From Thamnaconus septentrionalis (Eukaryota > Chordata > Actinopteri > Tetraodontiformes > Monacanthidae), in the NCBI GenBank assembly GCA_009823395.1, contig CM020503.1, positions 1,139,001 through 1,203,000 on the forward strand: 64,000 nt of DNA. The letters are read 5' to 3'. The first letter of the stretch is position 1. Each line of letters begins with the position of its first letter. The notes beneath the pieces were generated by a model, which was not told where the DNA came from, made no database searches, and saw only the letters and a program-made list of their open reading frames with translations. Shown here one piece after another: positions 23,035-62,000 of this stretch. Position numbers and translations under genes: made by a program.

Positions 23035-24331
23035 AGTTGGAACTTGGATATTTATTAGAACAAATAGAGCAAACATATGTGCCTACTGACGGTAAATAAA
23101 TAACACTAAACAACCTCAAAGAGTAAGAGGAAGTGGGTCAGACTGTGCCATATAGTGGATTAACTCATATTAGCATTTAAATCATAGTGCACAAGTTGAG
23201 CATACAAAGTGGCATGCAGGGTAGAATTGTATCTCCACCTCAGAATGAAGTTCTGCGCATAGTGAGATCCAGATAAAAGAGGATGTTTTGTTGGGATTTA
23301 AACTTAATGTCTGTCTAAATTATTTGGTTAATGCAAGATGTAATGCTCTAAAAACAGATGCAAACAATGGAGAAGAAAAACATTTCGTTCCTATTCTTCT
23401 TGCCATTTGTTATCGCAGTCCTCTCGCACTGCGCAGAGAAGCATACTAATTCAGATCATAAGTTTAGTCACTAGTTTATCAGCACAGTCAACCAAAGTCT
23501 GGTCAGTACAAGTGAGTCATTGGCCTGCGTTGGCCAGCAGTTATTGGCAAATGTTTCTTCTGTTCCTCAGAGAGGAAAAGGAATAGTTTTGTTGCTGTTT
23601 CTGCTGACGGACACTTGAGATTTGGAAATTGGCACTTGACCCCGCCGCCTTGGTATTGTCACACTCTCAGTTCACTCCTTCTAAGATATCAGAATAAAAG
23701 CGCAAAAGCACAAAAGATAATCTTAGAGGTTAATGTACTGTACAAGAGAGTATTTTGTTATAAAACCCAGTTCATAATATATCTCTAAGTATAATACTGA
23801 CTACTTTACTACATAAAGAAATTTCTTTTTTATATATCACTGTGCAGCAAAAGGTTTGTTCATAGATGAAAGACTTGCTCCTTACAGACAAGGCTTAATG
23901 AGCTCCTTGCCAAAGATCAAATAAACTTTTTAATTGTCTGTTTGGACTTTTGACCTTGACTGACTGACAAAGTGCTAAAATTGAGTTTGAACTAAATTCG
24001 CTGCAGGAAAGAAACATCAATAATAAAGTACCTTTTTTGTCTTCTTTAGCTTATTAGTGGACGATTTATTTACAGATAGTGTCTGTTGCAAATGACTTGT
24101 TAAGGTTGAAACGCTAACATGTCGAAGCTATGAAGAAAATGCCTATTAAGACTTTCTGTTTACTTTGTCCCACCATCAAATTGAAACCCAACGAAACAAA
24201 GAAGTTCATCCCCTCAAGGTGTTTCACCCCAATAGCTTCTTTCAACGCTCTAAGGTCTCTGTAAATTCCCCATCTCCAGGACCTTTGGTCGGAGCCAATT
24301 CCTATTGGCTATAGGCAGAACCAGGTCCTTG
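23035..24331 (-). other. tmem100: tmem100 3'UTR (estimated)
   Basis: AT-rich sequence following the tmem100 stop codon on the minus strand. AATAAA signals (plus-strand TTTATT) are at 24065-24070 and 23051-23056, so short and long 3'UTR forms are possible. No other gene is seen in this stretch. Confidence 0.4.
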
Positions 24332-24718
24332 TCAGGCCACGCAGTACCCCTGGCTGGCCATTAGGGCGGTCTGGCTTTCCCTCCGTTTGTCCCTCTTCTT
24401 CCTCAGCCGGACTCTCCAGCAAAGGTAGCTGGAGCCCAGCAGGCCCAGTCCGATGGACAGCAGCACCAGTCCCAGTACCGAGATGGTAGATCCGTGAGAG
24501 TTGAAGGTGTAGGCCACGGCCGTGACCACGACGCCGGCGATGAGGATGACCACGCCGAACGGGATGGTGCAGCGGTAGCAGGACATCTCGGCACCGCCCG
24601 TGGCCGCTGTTAGCTGAATTTCATTGATGTGCGGGACGTGGGTCGTCATGACGACGCCATGGTCCTTCCCGGGCCTGTCCTCTGGGATCAGCTTCTCGGT
24701 GGAGAAGGACGCCGGCAT
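24332..24718 (-). CDS. tmem100: Transmembrane protein 100
   Basis: The 128-aa minus-strand product contains the TMEM100 core: NEIQLTAATGG, SCYRC (46-50), a first membrane helix (about 53-72), FNSHGS, a second helix (about 79-101) and a basic tail ending RRESQTAL. Human TMEM100 is about 134 aa. In mammals it is a BMP9/10-ALK1 target in arterial endothelium and tunes the TRPA1-TRPV1 complex in sensory neurons. The KRR cluster tied to the latter role is present (111-113). The start at 24718 (MPASF) fits the family length. The frame stays open upstream, and an ATG at 24793 would give 153 aa. The coding region lies in one exon, as in other vertebrates. A good splice acceptor (TTTTTTCTGTTCCAG on the minus strand) puts the exon start near 24929, and CCACAG just upstream of the ATG is an alternative. 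Confidence 0.93.
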   Translation of the reverse strand: MPASFSTEKLIPEDRPGKDHGVVMTTHVPHINEIQLTAATGGAEMSCYRCTIPFGVVILIAGVVVTAVAYTFNSHGSTISVLGLVLLSIGLGLLGSSYLCWRVRLRKKRDKRRESQTALMASQGYCVA

Positions 24719-24929
24719 CTTGGTCGCGCAGTGAGGGATCCTGTGGAGATCGTCCGGTGTGATGATCTTACCAGCGAGGAAGAGGTGGGCCATGTTGCTG
24801 GAGGTCAGTCGATCGCAGGGCAGCTGGCTGACAGAGAGACAATCGGCAGAAGTCAGAGTCGCAAGGGGGACGTCCTCTGCAGCTAGTTTGAAACTATTTA
24901 GGGCAACAAGCAACAAGTGAACAAGTAGT
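24719..24929 (-). other. tmem100: tmem100 5'UTR part of the coding exon (inferred)
   Basis: From the acceptor TTCTGTTCCAG|ACTACTTG (exon start at 24929 on the minus strand) to the ATG at 24718. It is open in the tmem100 frame but does not resemble the family. Confidence 0.4.
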
Positions 24930-25418
24930 CTGGAACAGAAAAAAGAAAGACGGAGGGGAAAAAAATCCAAATGTTTTTAATTGAATGGAGCGATGCTGAA
25001 AATGTGCTGGGGAGAGCGGCCGAACTTGATATCCCAAAGTCGAGTTTTAATGACACTCACGCTGAAAACATTAGCACATTTTTATCACTCACTCAAGTCT
25101 TTGAATAAACCGATTTTCAAGTTGTTTCTTTTGTCTTTTCTTTTCTTTTTTACAAGCAACGGCAAGCTCGCAACGTTTTGCCTTGTAGAGAAGGATCAGT
25201 GGCTGGTGGGAGCATTTTAAACAGGCCATGAGACATTATTAATAAGATGTTTTTTCTGAGGCAGCGTCTCCACTCCAAGTTTTTGTACTTCAGCACTGTT
25301 CTTCGGGAGCTGGTGAGTGGTTGTTTTTTTAAAATGAAAACTGCGTACATCCTGCGAATTTCCTTTTAAGTTCTCGCAACAACATTTTTTTTTTTTAGAA
25401 AAAGGATTAAACACTCAC

Positions 25419-25600
25419 TGTCTTCAGCAAAGACTCCCAGCGAAGTCATCTCCTCCTGCTCCTGCTGGCTCCACAGGTTTCCCCTCTGCCTTGTCCTGAC
25501 TGCAGCAGTAACATGGGGAACGGCGACGACCAACAGAGAGAAGAAACAGGGGCCCTGCCCTCCCCCACACCTCTCCCCTCCTCCCTCAAGACCTCCTCCT
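25419..25600 (-). other. tmem100: Candidate 5' non-coding exon of tmem100
   Basis: On the minus strand GAAGACA|GTGAGTG forms a strong splice donor, with the exon's last base at 25419. Its 5' limit is unknown; 25600 is only a guess. Mammalian TMEM100 has non-coding 5' exons, which makes the link plausible. A short upstream frame beginning ATGACTTCG would end soon after the junction. Confidence 0.3.
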
Positions 25601-28600
25601 ACAGCGGTTAACTCTTTCCTCCTTTCAGTCCACATTTCTCTGAGTTTTGATTTCACATTTTCAAGTTCACTTTTCCTGCTGCCCACAACCATGGTCGCTC
25701 ACGAACAGGGGGAGACGGCTCTCTGAAAATGAGTTCTTATTGATAATGATGAAAGTGGTGAAGTCCTAAATTTCAAGTGATGGGCAGCCACCTTCATTGG
25801 TACTTCTTTTGAGAGCTTTTGGCATGCACATGCACGAGCGCCTTCAGTGCTGGCTGCGGCTTTTGACTGAGCACTGAACTGGTCTTGGAGGGGTCTTGGA
25901 TTCTGCGTCGCACGCCGGCTGAACTTTGTTTTGTTTGTGTTGCTCAGCTCCAGCCACAGAAATTTCCATCTTAGATGATCCCGCTCCTCCAACCCTCCAT
26001 CCGGACCAGGGCATCTGGAAGGAGTTAGCTGCGAGACACAGCTGAGGTTTATTTATCATCCGAATCCCCATCGTCTCCTGACGCTCCCCGCAGGCTCCAC
26101 TCTCACGGCCTTGGTGGTCTGATGTGAGAAAAGTGGATTAACTCCCATAAAACAACAGAGTTGCCCCACCGACTCCTCCACGCACTTCCTGCTGGTTGAT
26201 CTCTGTGCGGAAAAACACGGGAGGAAGGAAATTATCACTGACTTGCTACTTTATTTTAATCTGCAACTGCTGCTCCTGCTCTTGACATGAACAGACAGAG
26301 ACTTTGTCTTTGCAGGTGAACATTTTTTTCATCCCTGCACGTGCCCCCCGAACACAGAAAAAGCTGCAGCTACAGTAGCTCTCCACTTTTAAGATTAGTT
26401 TCACTGACGTCAAGCTGGACCTGGTCGCAAGAGGTGAATTCACTGATGAAGTGGCACACAAAGACGAAAGCAGCTTTTCACAGGGGAATCAAATCAAATG
26501 ATTCCAACGAGGGTGGATTGAAAACAAGTTGGACTGCGGTCCAGTTCCACTGGACATCACTAGGTGGAGATTTTGAGCAAGCAAACAACAAATTGAACAG
26601 CAACAGACTTTTTACCTTTGGTAAAAACATCTAGCGTTTGTGTTCACTGATGATTAATCCTTTCCTCCTGACTCTTGACAGTGTTGCTGTTGGATGCAGG
26701 TCGGCAACGCCCAGCAGGGGTCCTCGCTGAGCCCACTGTTGCAGATGAAGGGTCGGGTGCAGCGGGGGCCTGAGAGCCCTGAAACCCTGCGACCCAGAGG
26801 AAGCTTCCCTTCTGCACCAGCAGACAGTTTGCACTAGATCCTGTTCACACTCCCAGGAGCCGCTCCGGTGCAACCAGCCCGGTCATATCACGTCTCCCAG
26901 GTAGCACAATCACAGCCAAGTGAGAAGTTTGATGATCACATGAAGATTGATTCAGCTTGCCGTCCGCTTGTCCAGCATTACTGCTGGATCACTTCCTTCC
27001 TAGATCCGTTTTGTGGTTTTCGGATGACGGGAGTTGTTTTCTTTGGAGCCGGCTCTCAGGAGATGCGCTCCCCAGCTTCCTCCTCTCGACAGATGTTCCA
27101 GACGGGGCCTGTTGATGCGTTGGACAGTGTTTCTGCTCTTCCTCTCCCATCCCTTCCTCTGCGTACAGGTGTGTTCAGCTCTCTCATACTCCTAAACAGT
27201 TGCTGAATGTCTTTGGCGAGAGCTGAAGTGGAAAAGTTGACTTTGCATTTTTTTTTTTTTTCGGCCCTTCACACAGACCAGAAACTGAAAAAAAAACCCT
27301 TTCAATAAAATTGTGGAGTCATGCCAGCAGCCTCCTGAGACACATCAGAGCACAAAACAAAACGGATGACTGGATGGAAAAAGGGAAGAATGAGGTTGAG
27401 GTTGTTTTGTCGTCCCCCTGCCCCGTTTTCTTTTTTTTTTTTTCAACTTTGTGTTCAAACCAAAGTTGGAGTCAGTAAGCGCTGCAGAAGACTTTAGGTT
27501 GAAATAACTGGTCTGCATATGATAACCCGCCTAAAATTTTGCAATATAACCTGAATACAGGTGGGGACATCTACACAGAAGCTCCACTTCCTTCCTAAAA
27601 GTCAATAAATTAGTCATGCAGCCAAAGATAAGAACATATGCAACATCTGCTTGAGACTCAGTGCATTCTCATGCTAATAGCTGAGCTAATAAGATAAAGT
27701 TCAGCAGACACTGTGCAATCAGATACATTTTGTTTTTGCGCAGTTGTTGTTATTTTTAGACAAAACAAATACTTCTCTTGTTTTGTAATATGCTTTCTAT
27801 TTTTTTTTTTTAATCATGAATGGTGAAAATGTTATTTTAGGCTGTGTATGTATTTTAGTACCTATGGTATACAGCCAGTATATCATCAGAAAAGCAAACA
27901 TTGGGGTTAACGTGCACAGTGCCCCCCTAAAACCCCAACCACAAGAGGCAGAGTGGAGGGGATGTGACAGAGGGTTTCAGGATGTGCTGCTGTCAGCGCC
28001 ATCATCAGCGAGTATTATTAGCATCAGAGGAAGCCGGGGATGTTGTCGGAGAGGATGAAATGAGAAGAAGTAACAGGATGGGAAAACATGGAATTAAAAA
28101 GGGGGCAGGTCACAGACGCTCTGCGAAAGGTCACAGTGCAGCACCCTTTTTTTTTGTTGAAGTCAGATAGTTTGGGCGTCTTTCCAACAAGCTGCAGTTA
28201 AAGCAAAAGAGGCTAAAAACACATGTCAGACAATTATAGAGGGGAGAGGGCGTCATTCCCATTATACACTGCTTTGAGGAAGGATTTATTTTCCCTCTGT
28301 AGCATTAAACACCAGAAATTCCAACTACAGACATGGGAAAATTACTTTGAATGCAGACTGCAAACTCAGGCGGACATATTGTGTAATTAGATGTCACAAC
28401 TGCTGAGACAATAATACAAACAATGGTAATTTTGTATAATTTTAATCAGGAATTAATTTCTATGTGTGATACATTTGAGTTCTGTATGTGAGTTCAATGA
28501 TCAGGATTAGTCAGTGAAGGCTCTGTTTTTTCCCATGGAGGGGAAGCTGGCAAGCTTTTGTCCATGTTCACATTGATGTTTTGGCAACAGCTCTGCTGTC

Positions 28601-29229
28601 AAGGTCTCGGTCCGTCTGGGATTTTCCTTGACAAACCGTCAACAGAGTCTGTTGTGTGTCTGATAATTGAGGCCTGGCTGTTAATAGCTGCTCCCAGTTT
28701 CTGCCAGATGCTAATGTGGCCCTCCTGAGCAGCTTTGGCGAGGGTGGTGGAATACATGTATGACAAGTGTCTTGCTGCTGGCATAGAAGAAGTCAGCTGT
28801 CCATGTTAACTTTTTGTGCATAATTAGGCATCCACAGTCGGTCAAGCCTAAAAATGGCACCGCGCTACACTTTTTGACGTGTTTACGAGCTCCTCCTTTC
28901 AGTTTGTGGTGGTCTGCGCTGTCGGTTGGTTACTTAGTCTAAATACTCACCACTGTGAGAAAATTACTTGGAGAAATCACAGACTGTGTCATCACATCAG
29001 CAAATTTCTGAGCAGCACCAGTAACTGGTTTGCAATGTTACTGTGTGTCAGGGCAGATTAGTATGTTGTCGGCACACAGAGGTCTGAGACATGCTGGTAA
29101 CTTTGATAGATTACTAGAGAATAGAGTGTCTGTGTAGCCTTTAGGCAGAATATAAAACCTTGTGTGTGTCGATCTTTTCCCGTCAATTGTATACACAAAC
29201 AGGAATTCCCATTGTGCCGTTATTGGAAT

Positions 29230-29760
29230 AGAAAATGTTTAATTTGCTTGAGTACCTTGGGAACTACTGGATCAGCATCATTCAAGAATTTGTTAGGATC
29301 AGGAACATCTGGGGCCCGTGAAACTATGACTCAGCTTACAGGCTGTAAGTCCTCCGAAGGGAGCGACTTAACTGGAAAGTTGGGAGTTGTGCACATCGAG
29401 TCATCGCTTGTCATGATTACCACTGGTCCACAAGATCTTGTTTTGATGCCTTTGAAAGCCTCTGGCTTGATGGTATATCACCTCTTATGGTCTGTAAATG
29501 CATTTCGGACCTGGGCTAGTACCACAACCTTCAGTGGCCTCGTTTGTCCATGTGCTGTCAGAGCCGCCTGTTTTTCCTTTGGAGAGGACAATAACTTATC
29601 AATCATTTTCTTGTCCTGAACCTTGTCCTGAACATCTCTTTCTTCAACCATATATACAGTGTCCCTCCGGTAGCATTTATTTTGATATTTTTGTTGGGCC
29701 AGTCGAGTGGAATGGAGAAGTTCTTAACACACGCATGGCAAGATCCTCTCTGGTTTTAGT
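29230..29760 (-). pseudogene. Unidentified eroded coding-like frame
   Basis: One minus-strand frame gives protein-like stretches of about 80 and 48 residues, interrupted by single stops, for example KKMIDKLLSSPKEKQAALTA, PLKVVVLAQVRNAF and PDVPDPNKFLNDADPVVPKV. The plus strand also has a 151-aa frame (29164-29619) with a less protein-like composition. I do not recognise the family. It could be a decayed transposon or processed gene, or chance. Confidence 0.25.
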
Positions 29761-30775
29761 AAGATAATGTCATTCTCAACTCATCCACAATGATCCGGAG
29801 CAGCATGCAGCACTACGCTTTTCAGTTCATGTGGCCATCACCACAAATCCATCTTGTTTTCTATAGCTATGTACACATTGCAATGAAGGCTGCAGCCTTC
29901 AGGGAACCTGACCTACATGACCTGCAGAGGCTTTGTCCCTCACAGACTGGGAAAGCAGAAAACCGAGCACTATTAAATGAGACAGTCTCCTATGGAAGAT
30001 GTCCAGCAGGATCATTAATGGTCTCTGCTGTATGCTGTATCAAGCCTGCATGGGCTTGATAGATCCTGCAGCCTGTGTGTTCAGGGAATGAAGGGAATTT
30101 GCATCTGAAAGAAATTTCAGGGAAATTTTGAAAGATTTGTGGCAGCCAGCCTTCAGGTGCAACCCTTGAAGGAGGAAGCCTTTGTAGAGCTGGATTGTTT
30201 CCTCACGTCCTGTTGCAGTGCTCAGCGCACGGGACTTCCTGGTTCAGCAGGTGACAGGAGAACACTTTCATTAGAAAATCTTCGAACTGTCGTTTCCATG
30301 TTCATGATGCAATCTTAAAAAAAGATTCCCAAAGCTTCACAAGTTCCAAACTGCTAATCGGCAAATTCACATCATCATAGATCATTAAATATGATTTGGG
30401 GTTATTTGTATTCAAGCTCAAGTATCTATTATCTAGAATATTTCTAATGTGAATGGCTTATGATACCACCATATGAAAAACTGGTTTCCAAATTAAAATA
30501 TTGGCAGCGTGATGGAAAAGGTTACAAGAGGTGTCCTGTTGTTGAAATCTCCCTGGAGACAAATGGCCACCTACAATTGGAGGAGTCGCGAGTCTCCTCG
30601 GCTCCACTCTTCATCATCATCATCATCACCAGCAGCAGCCTGACTCACAATCATCAAACTAAACTGACCTGTTTCAGAAGTGGAGCAGCAGCCAGATGTT
30701 TCCCGGTATGTGTGTGCGTGTTGTGTCTCTGTGTGTGTATACAGCAGATGGCCAGTTGAGCTAACAGCTAACTCA

Positions 30776-30778
<3 letters not shown>

Positions 30779-30817
<39 letters not shown>

Positions 30818-30840
30818 CAGAGAGAAAGAGAGAGAGAGAA
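30779..30840. repeat. (CA)n followed by (GA)n
   Basis: About 19 CA units, then AG/GA-rich sequence. Confidence 0.9.
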
Positions 30841-32400
30841 ATGTCTAAAAAAAAAAAAATGCTGCTCCTAGGATTTTAGGATTTGCAATGATATTCAGTA
30901 CCACTTGTTTTCTTCACTTTTGTATGTCTACAACAACCAGAATGTGAATTGCATTGGATAAATACAAATACAGGACCTCCAGAACAGTGCCAGTGACCAA
31001 GAAACAGAAAAATAAACGAAATATATAAATGAAAAGTCAAAATGAAATAAAACCAAAGGCTGCTGCCAAAGCCAGGCCCCATTTAGACTTGGCTGAAACA
31101 TCAGTCCTGTCTGCAGATTTCTTCTTGTAATCCTGGATGTGATCACTGTCAGTCACCAAATAGGTGGAAATGTTCTCTGTCCATACATAAAAAATATTTG
31201 CATACCTTGTATCTTCATTTATTTGTTGACGAAAAGTGATCCATTTCGTTCTCTCAGGCGGGCTCCATCAACTCAGACCGTGTTCAGACACCCATCTGTG
31301 ACGATACTGACCCCAAGTGGTACTACACTGAAACTACAAACACTGCTGCGACTACTTGATGTGTTTATTCTGGCAGCGATCACAGATTTTATTTGTAACT
31401 TGCGCATTCCCTCAACTAACAATATAAGGATATCATTTCCGCATCCAATAACTGCTTTTATGATGACATGAGACAAGGCGCCATCTTTCGATTAGAGGTC
31501 AATACTCATTTTTATTACCATTTTTAAATGCAATTAAGTAAAAAACATTCTTATTATTCTTATTATTATTATTATTATTACTACTACAACACGTTTGTTT
31601 GCTTGTACTCACAGATTATTAGATATGTACCAACTTGCACCACCCAAATTTTGCTGTGTGCGACTTCACACGTAGCGATGAGGCTGATAACGTGTAATAT
31701 TAGCAGCAAAGCGTGGATGAAAGGGTCTGCAGCAGGATGGAGGGGAACTGATGCGAGATCGGGCTTCGTGCTCGTCCCCAGCGTGGATAATTACGGCTGC
31801 AGCTTCTCTCCAACATAAACAAGGCCTCTTCCTGTGCCTGCATTTATCTCTTGGCGTCAACAAACATCAGGACCTAGCTCTCAGCTGCACACGTCCATCT
31901 TTTGTCATCCAACCGTGTATTAATATTCACTCCATGCTTCTCTTTTCCGAGTGCTTTTCCTGCTGCTGCTATTTGCAATCTTGTATAAGTACCCTGCACT
32001 TTCCCCTCCACGCAGCGGCTCCCCGAGACCCGACAACTAACCCAAAGTTTCCAATCTTTTTCTACATCTTTTTTTTTCTCTTCCCCCCATCATTTTCCAC
32101 TCCTCCTCCTCTCTCTCACTCTCTCTCTCTCTCTCTCCTTGCCTCTCCGAACCCCCCCAACTATATTCACCCGTCGGTTCTTTTCACTCTCCTCTAACCT
32201 TTAATTGTCCCTCCTTCGTTTCCAGCTCAGTTCCCTTTCATCTTCTGTCCTTCCCTCTCCTTCCTCGCCCCCTTCCATCCCAACTCGCCCCCCACCCCCC
32301 TCCGGAGGATCCTCAAACCTAAGAGAACATTTTATTCCCTTCCGCATTGCCATTAAATTATTATGCGAGCCGACTCGAACGACCCGTCGGTGCACTTCTG

Positions 32401-32850
32401 TCTGACGAGTGACTCACGCGGCCCTCCTTGGTGTTCTGACTGACTGACTGACTGACTGGAGGACTGGGCGTCTGTTGCGGTGAGTCCACCGCAGTGAAAC
32501 CCGAGAAGCCGCTCCGGCCCCGGGCCGCAGTATTTTTGGGATGTTTTACACAGGGAAGGACAAAGACACGTTGCCAGGCGGCAGCCCTGCGTGAGCAGAT
32601 GTTGCCGCTCGGGGAGAAAACAGCGAGACGAAGGAGAAGGAGAAGAAGAAAAGTCATTCCTGCAGAAGAAGGGGCGCGACGAGACGGTAACAGTCCTGAG
32701 TCGGAGACGCCGACGACTCTTTTCTCGCGCTTTCTTCTCCTGCTGTGAAAGTAAAGTTTTGGGGGCAGGTCGGAGAGGAGTTTGGTGAGCGGGGAGCAGT
32801 CCTGAGCTCTCCCGTGGGGTCGCAGCAGCAAACTGTGACTGGCAGACGAA
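32401..32850 (+). promoter_or_regulatory. ankfn1: Candidate ankfn1 promoter and non-coding first exon
   Basis: A CpG-rich segment (about 32490-32840) lies 0.9 kb upstream of the first coding exon, whose acceptor (CTACAG at 33750) requires an upstream exon. Strong donors are present at 32479-32484 (GTGAGT) and 32783-32788 (GTGAGC). A (GACT)n run lies at 32438-32459. Which donor is used cannot be told. Confidence 0.4.
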
Positions 32851-33762
32851 CAGCTGGGTGTTTAGTAAAATAAAGTCTGAGTTGTTTCCAAGTCTTTCAC
32901 TCCACTCGCTTCGAACGCGACGTGCACATGTGGTCCCGCATTAGCCGGACGTGGTTTTGCATCCCTCCTCCTCAGTCAGCAGCTGTTACCTTCACCAATA
33001 CCGGCGGCAGCAGTGGGATACTGAGCTTCACGAAACCTCAGTATCCTACTAGCACGCTCTTTGACTTGACCAAGTCAGGCAGTGTGTCGGTGAGAAGAGT
33101 TGAAGCAGCTGCTGCCAACTAACGCTCATCAGCTGTCAGGTGGTGGCCTGGGTGGTCGACCTGTCAACAATCAGGAAGGTTGTAGCTATTGTTGTGACGA
33201 CACCTATAATGAATTCGAGACTGAATGTTCGTAGCTATCTATCAACATTCTAGATAGCTATCTAGATACATTTACAAATGTATCTTACTGCCAGTGACAA
33301 AGTTCGAAATATTTTTAATTTAAAAAACAAGATGTGAACTGATACCACCAACAAGCTAGACCTGCTAAAGGCAACATATTTTCTATACTTGTGTGTTGGG
33401 TGTTTGCTCTTTTTTTTTTTTGTTTTTTTTTTTAAATTGAGTTCATAAATTACTCAATCAAAAATAAGAGCAGCAATAAACAGCTGTCATTCTTGGTGCA
33501 AACATTTTGTTTGTTTACTGTTACAGTCATTAGGACAACTTAGACTCGTAGTTGTTCCTCTTGTTAGCATGCTAACTATAAAATGCTGCTATATTGTGAG
33601 TCAGCAACCCCCCCCCCAATCTTTACAAGAAAACAATATCCGAACTCAACATGGCTGCCCTGTCTTGGGTCAATCATGTCCCCTGTTCAAAACGTGGTAT
33701 TTGTTTTAAGGTCATTCGCTCATCTCTTTCTTCCTCTTTACTCCCTACAGATATGGCCGAAG

Positions 33763-62000
<28,238 letters not shown>

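Larger units (their letters stand above)
25601..32400. other. Intergenic region between tmem100 and ankfn1
   Basis: No intact gene was recognised and no PCTP (START domain) exon was seen. It contains an eroded coding-like frame (about 29230-29760, minus), a CA/GA run (30780-30840), a TTA run (31554-31581), poly(T) tracts and a pyrimidine-rich stretch (32050-32300). A repeat-free block at about 28600-28780 could be regulatory. Confidence 0.6.

Noticed and set aside
25366..25692. 108-codon minus frame upstream of tmem100
   Set aside because: No recognisable domain; better explained as a candidate non-coding 5' exon and flank with a GTGAGT donor.
29164..29619. 151-codon plus frame
   Set aside because: Composition not protein-like; the opposite strand looks more coding-like but is broken, so no gene is called.
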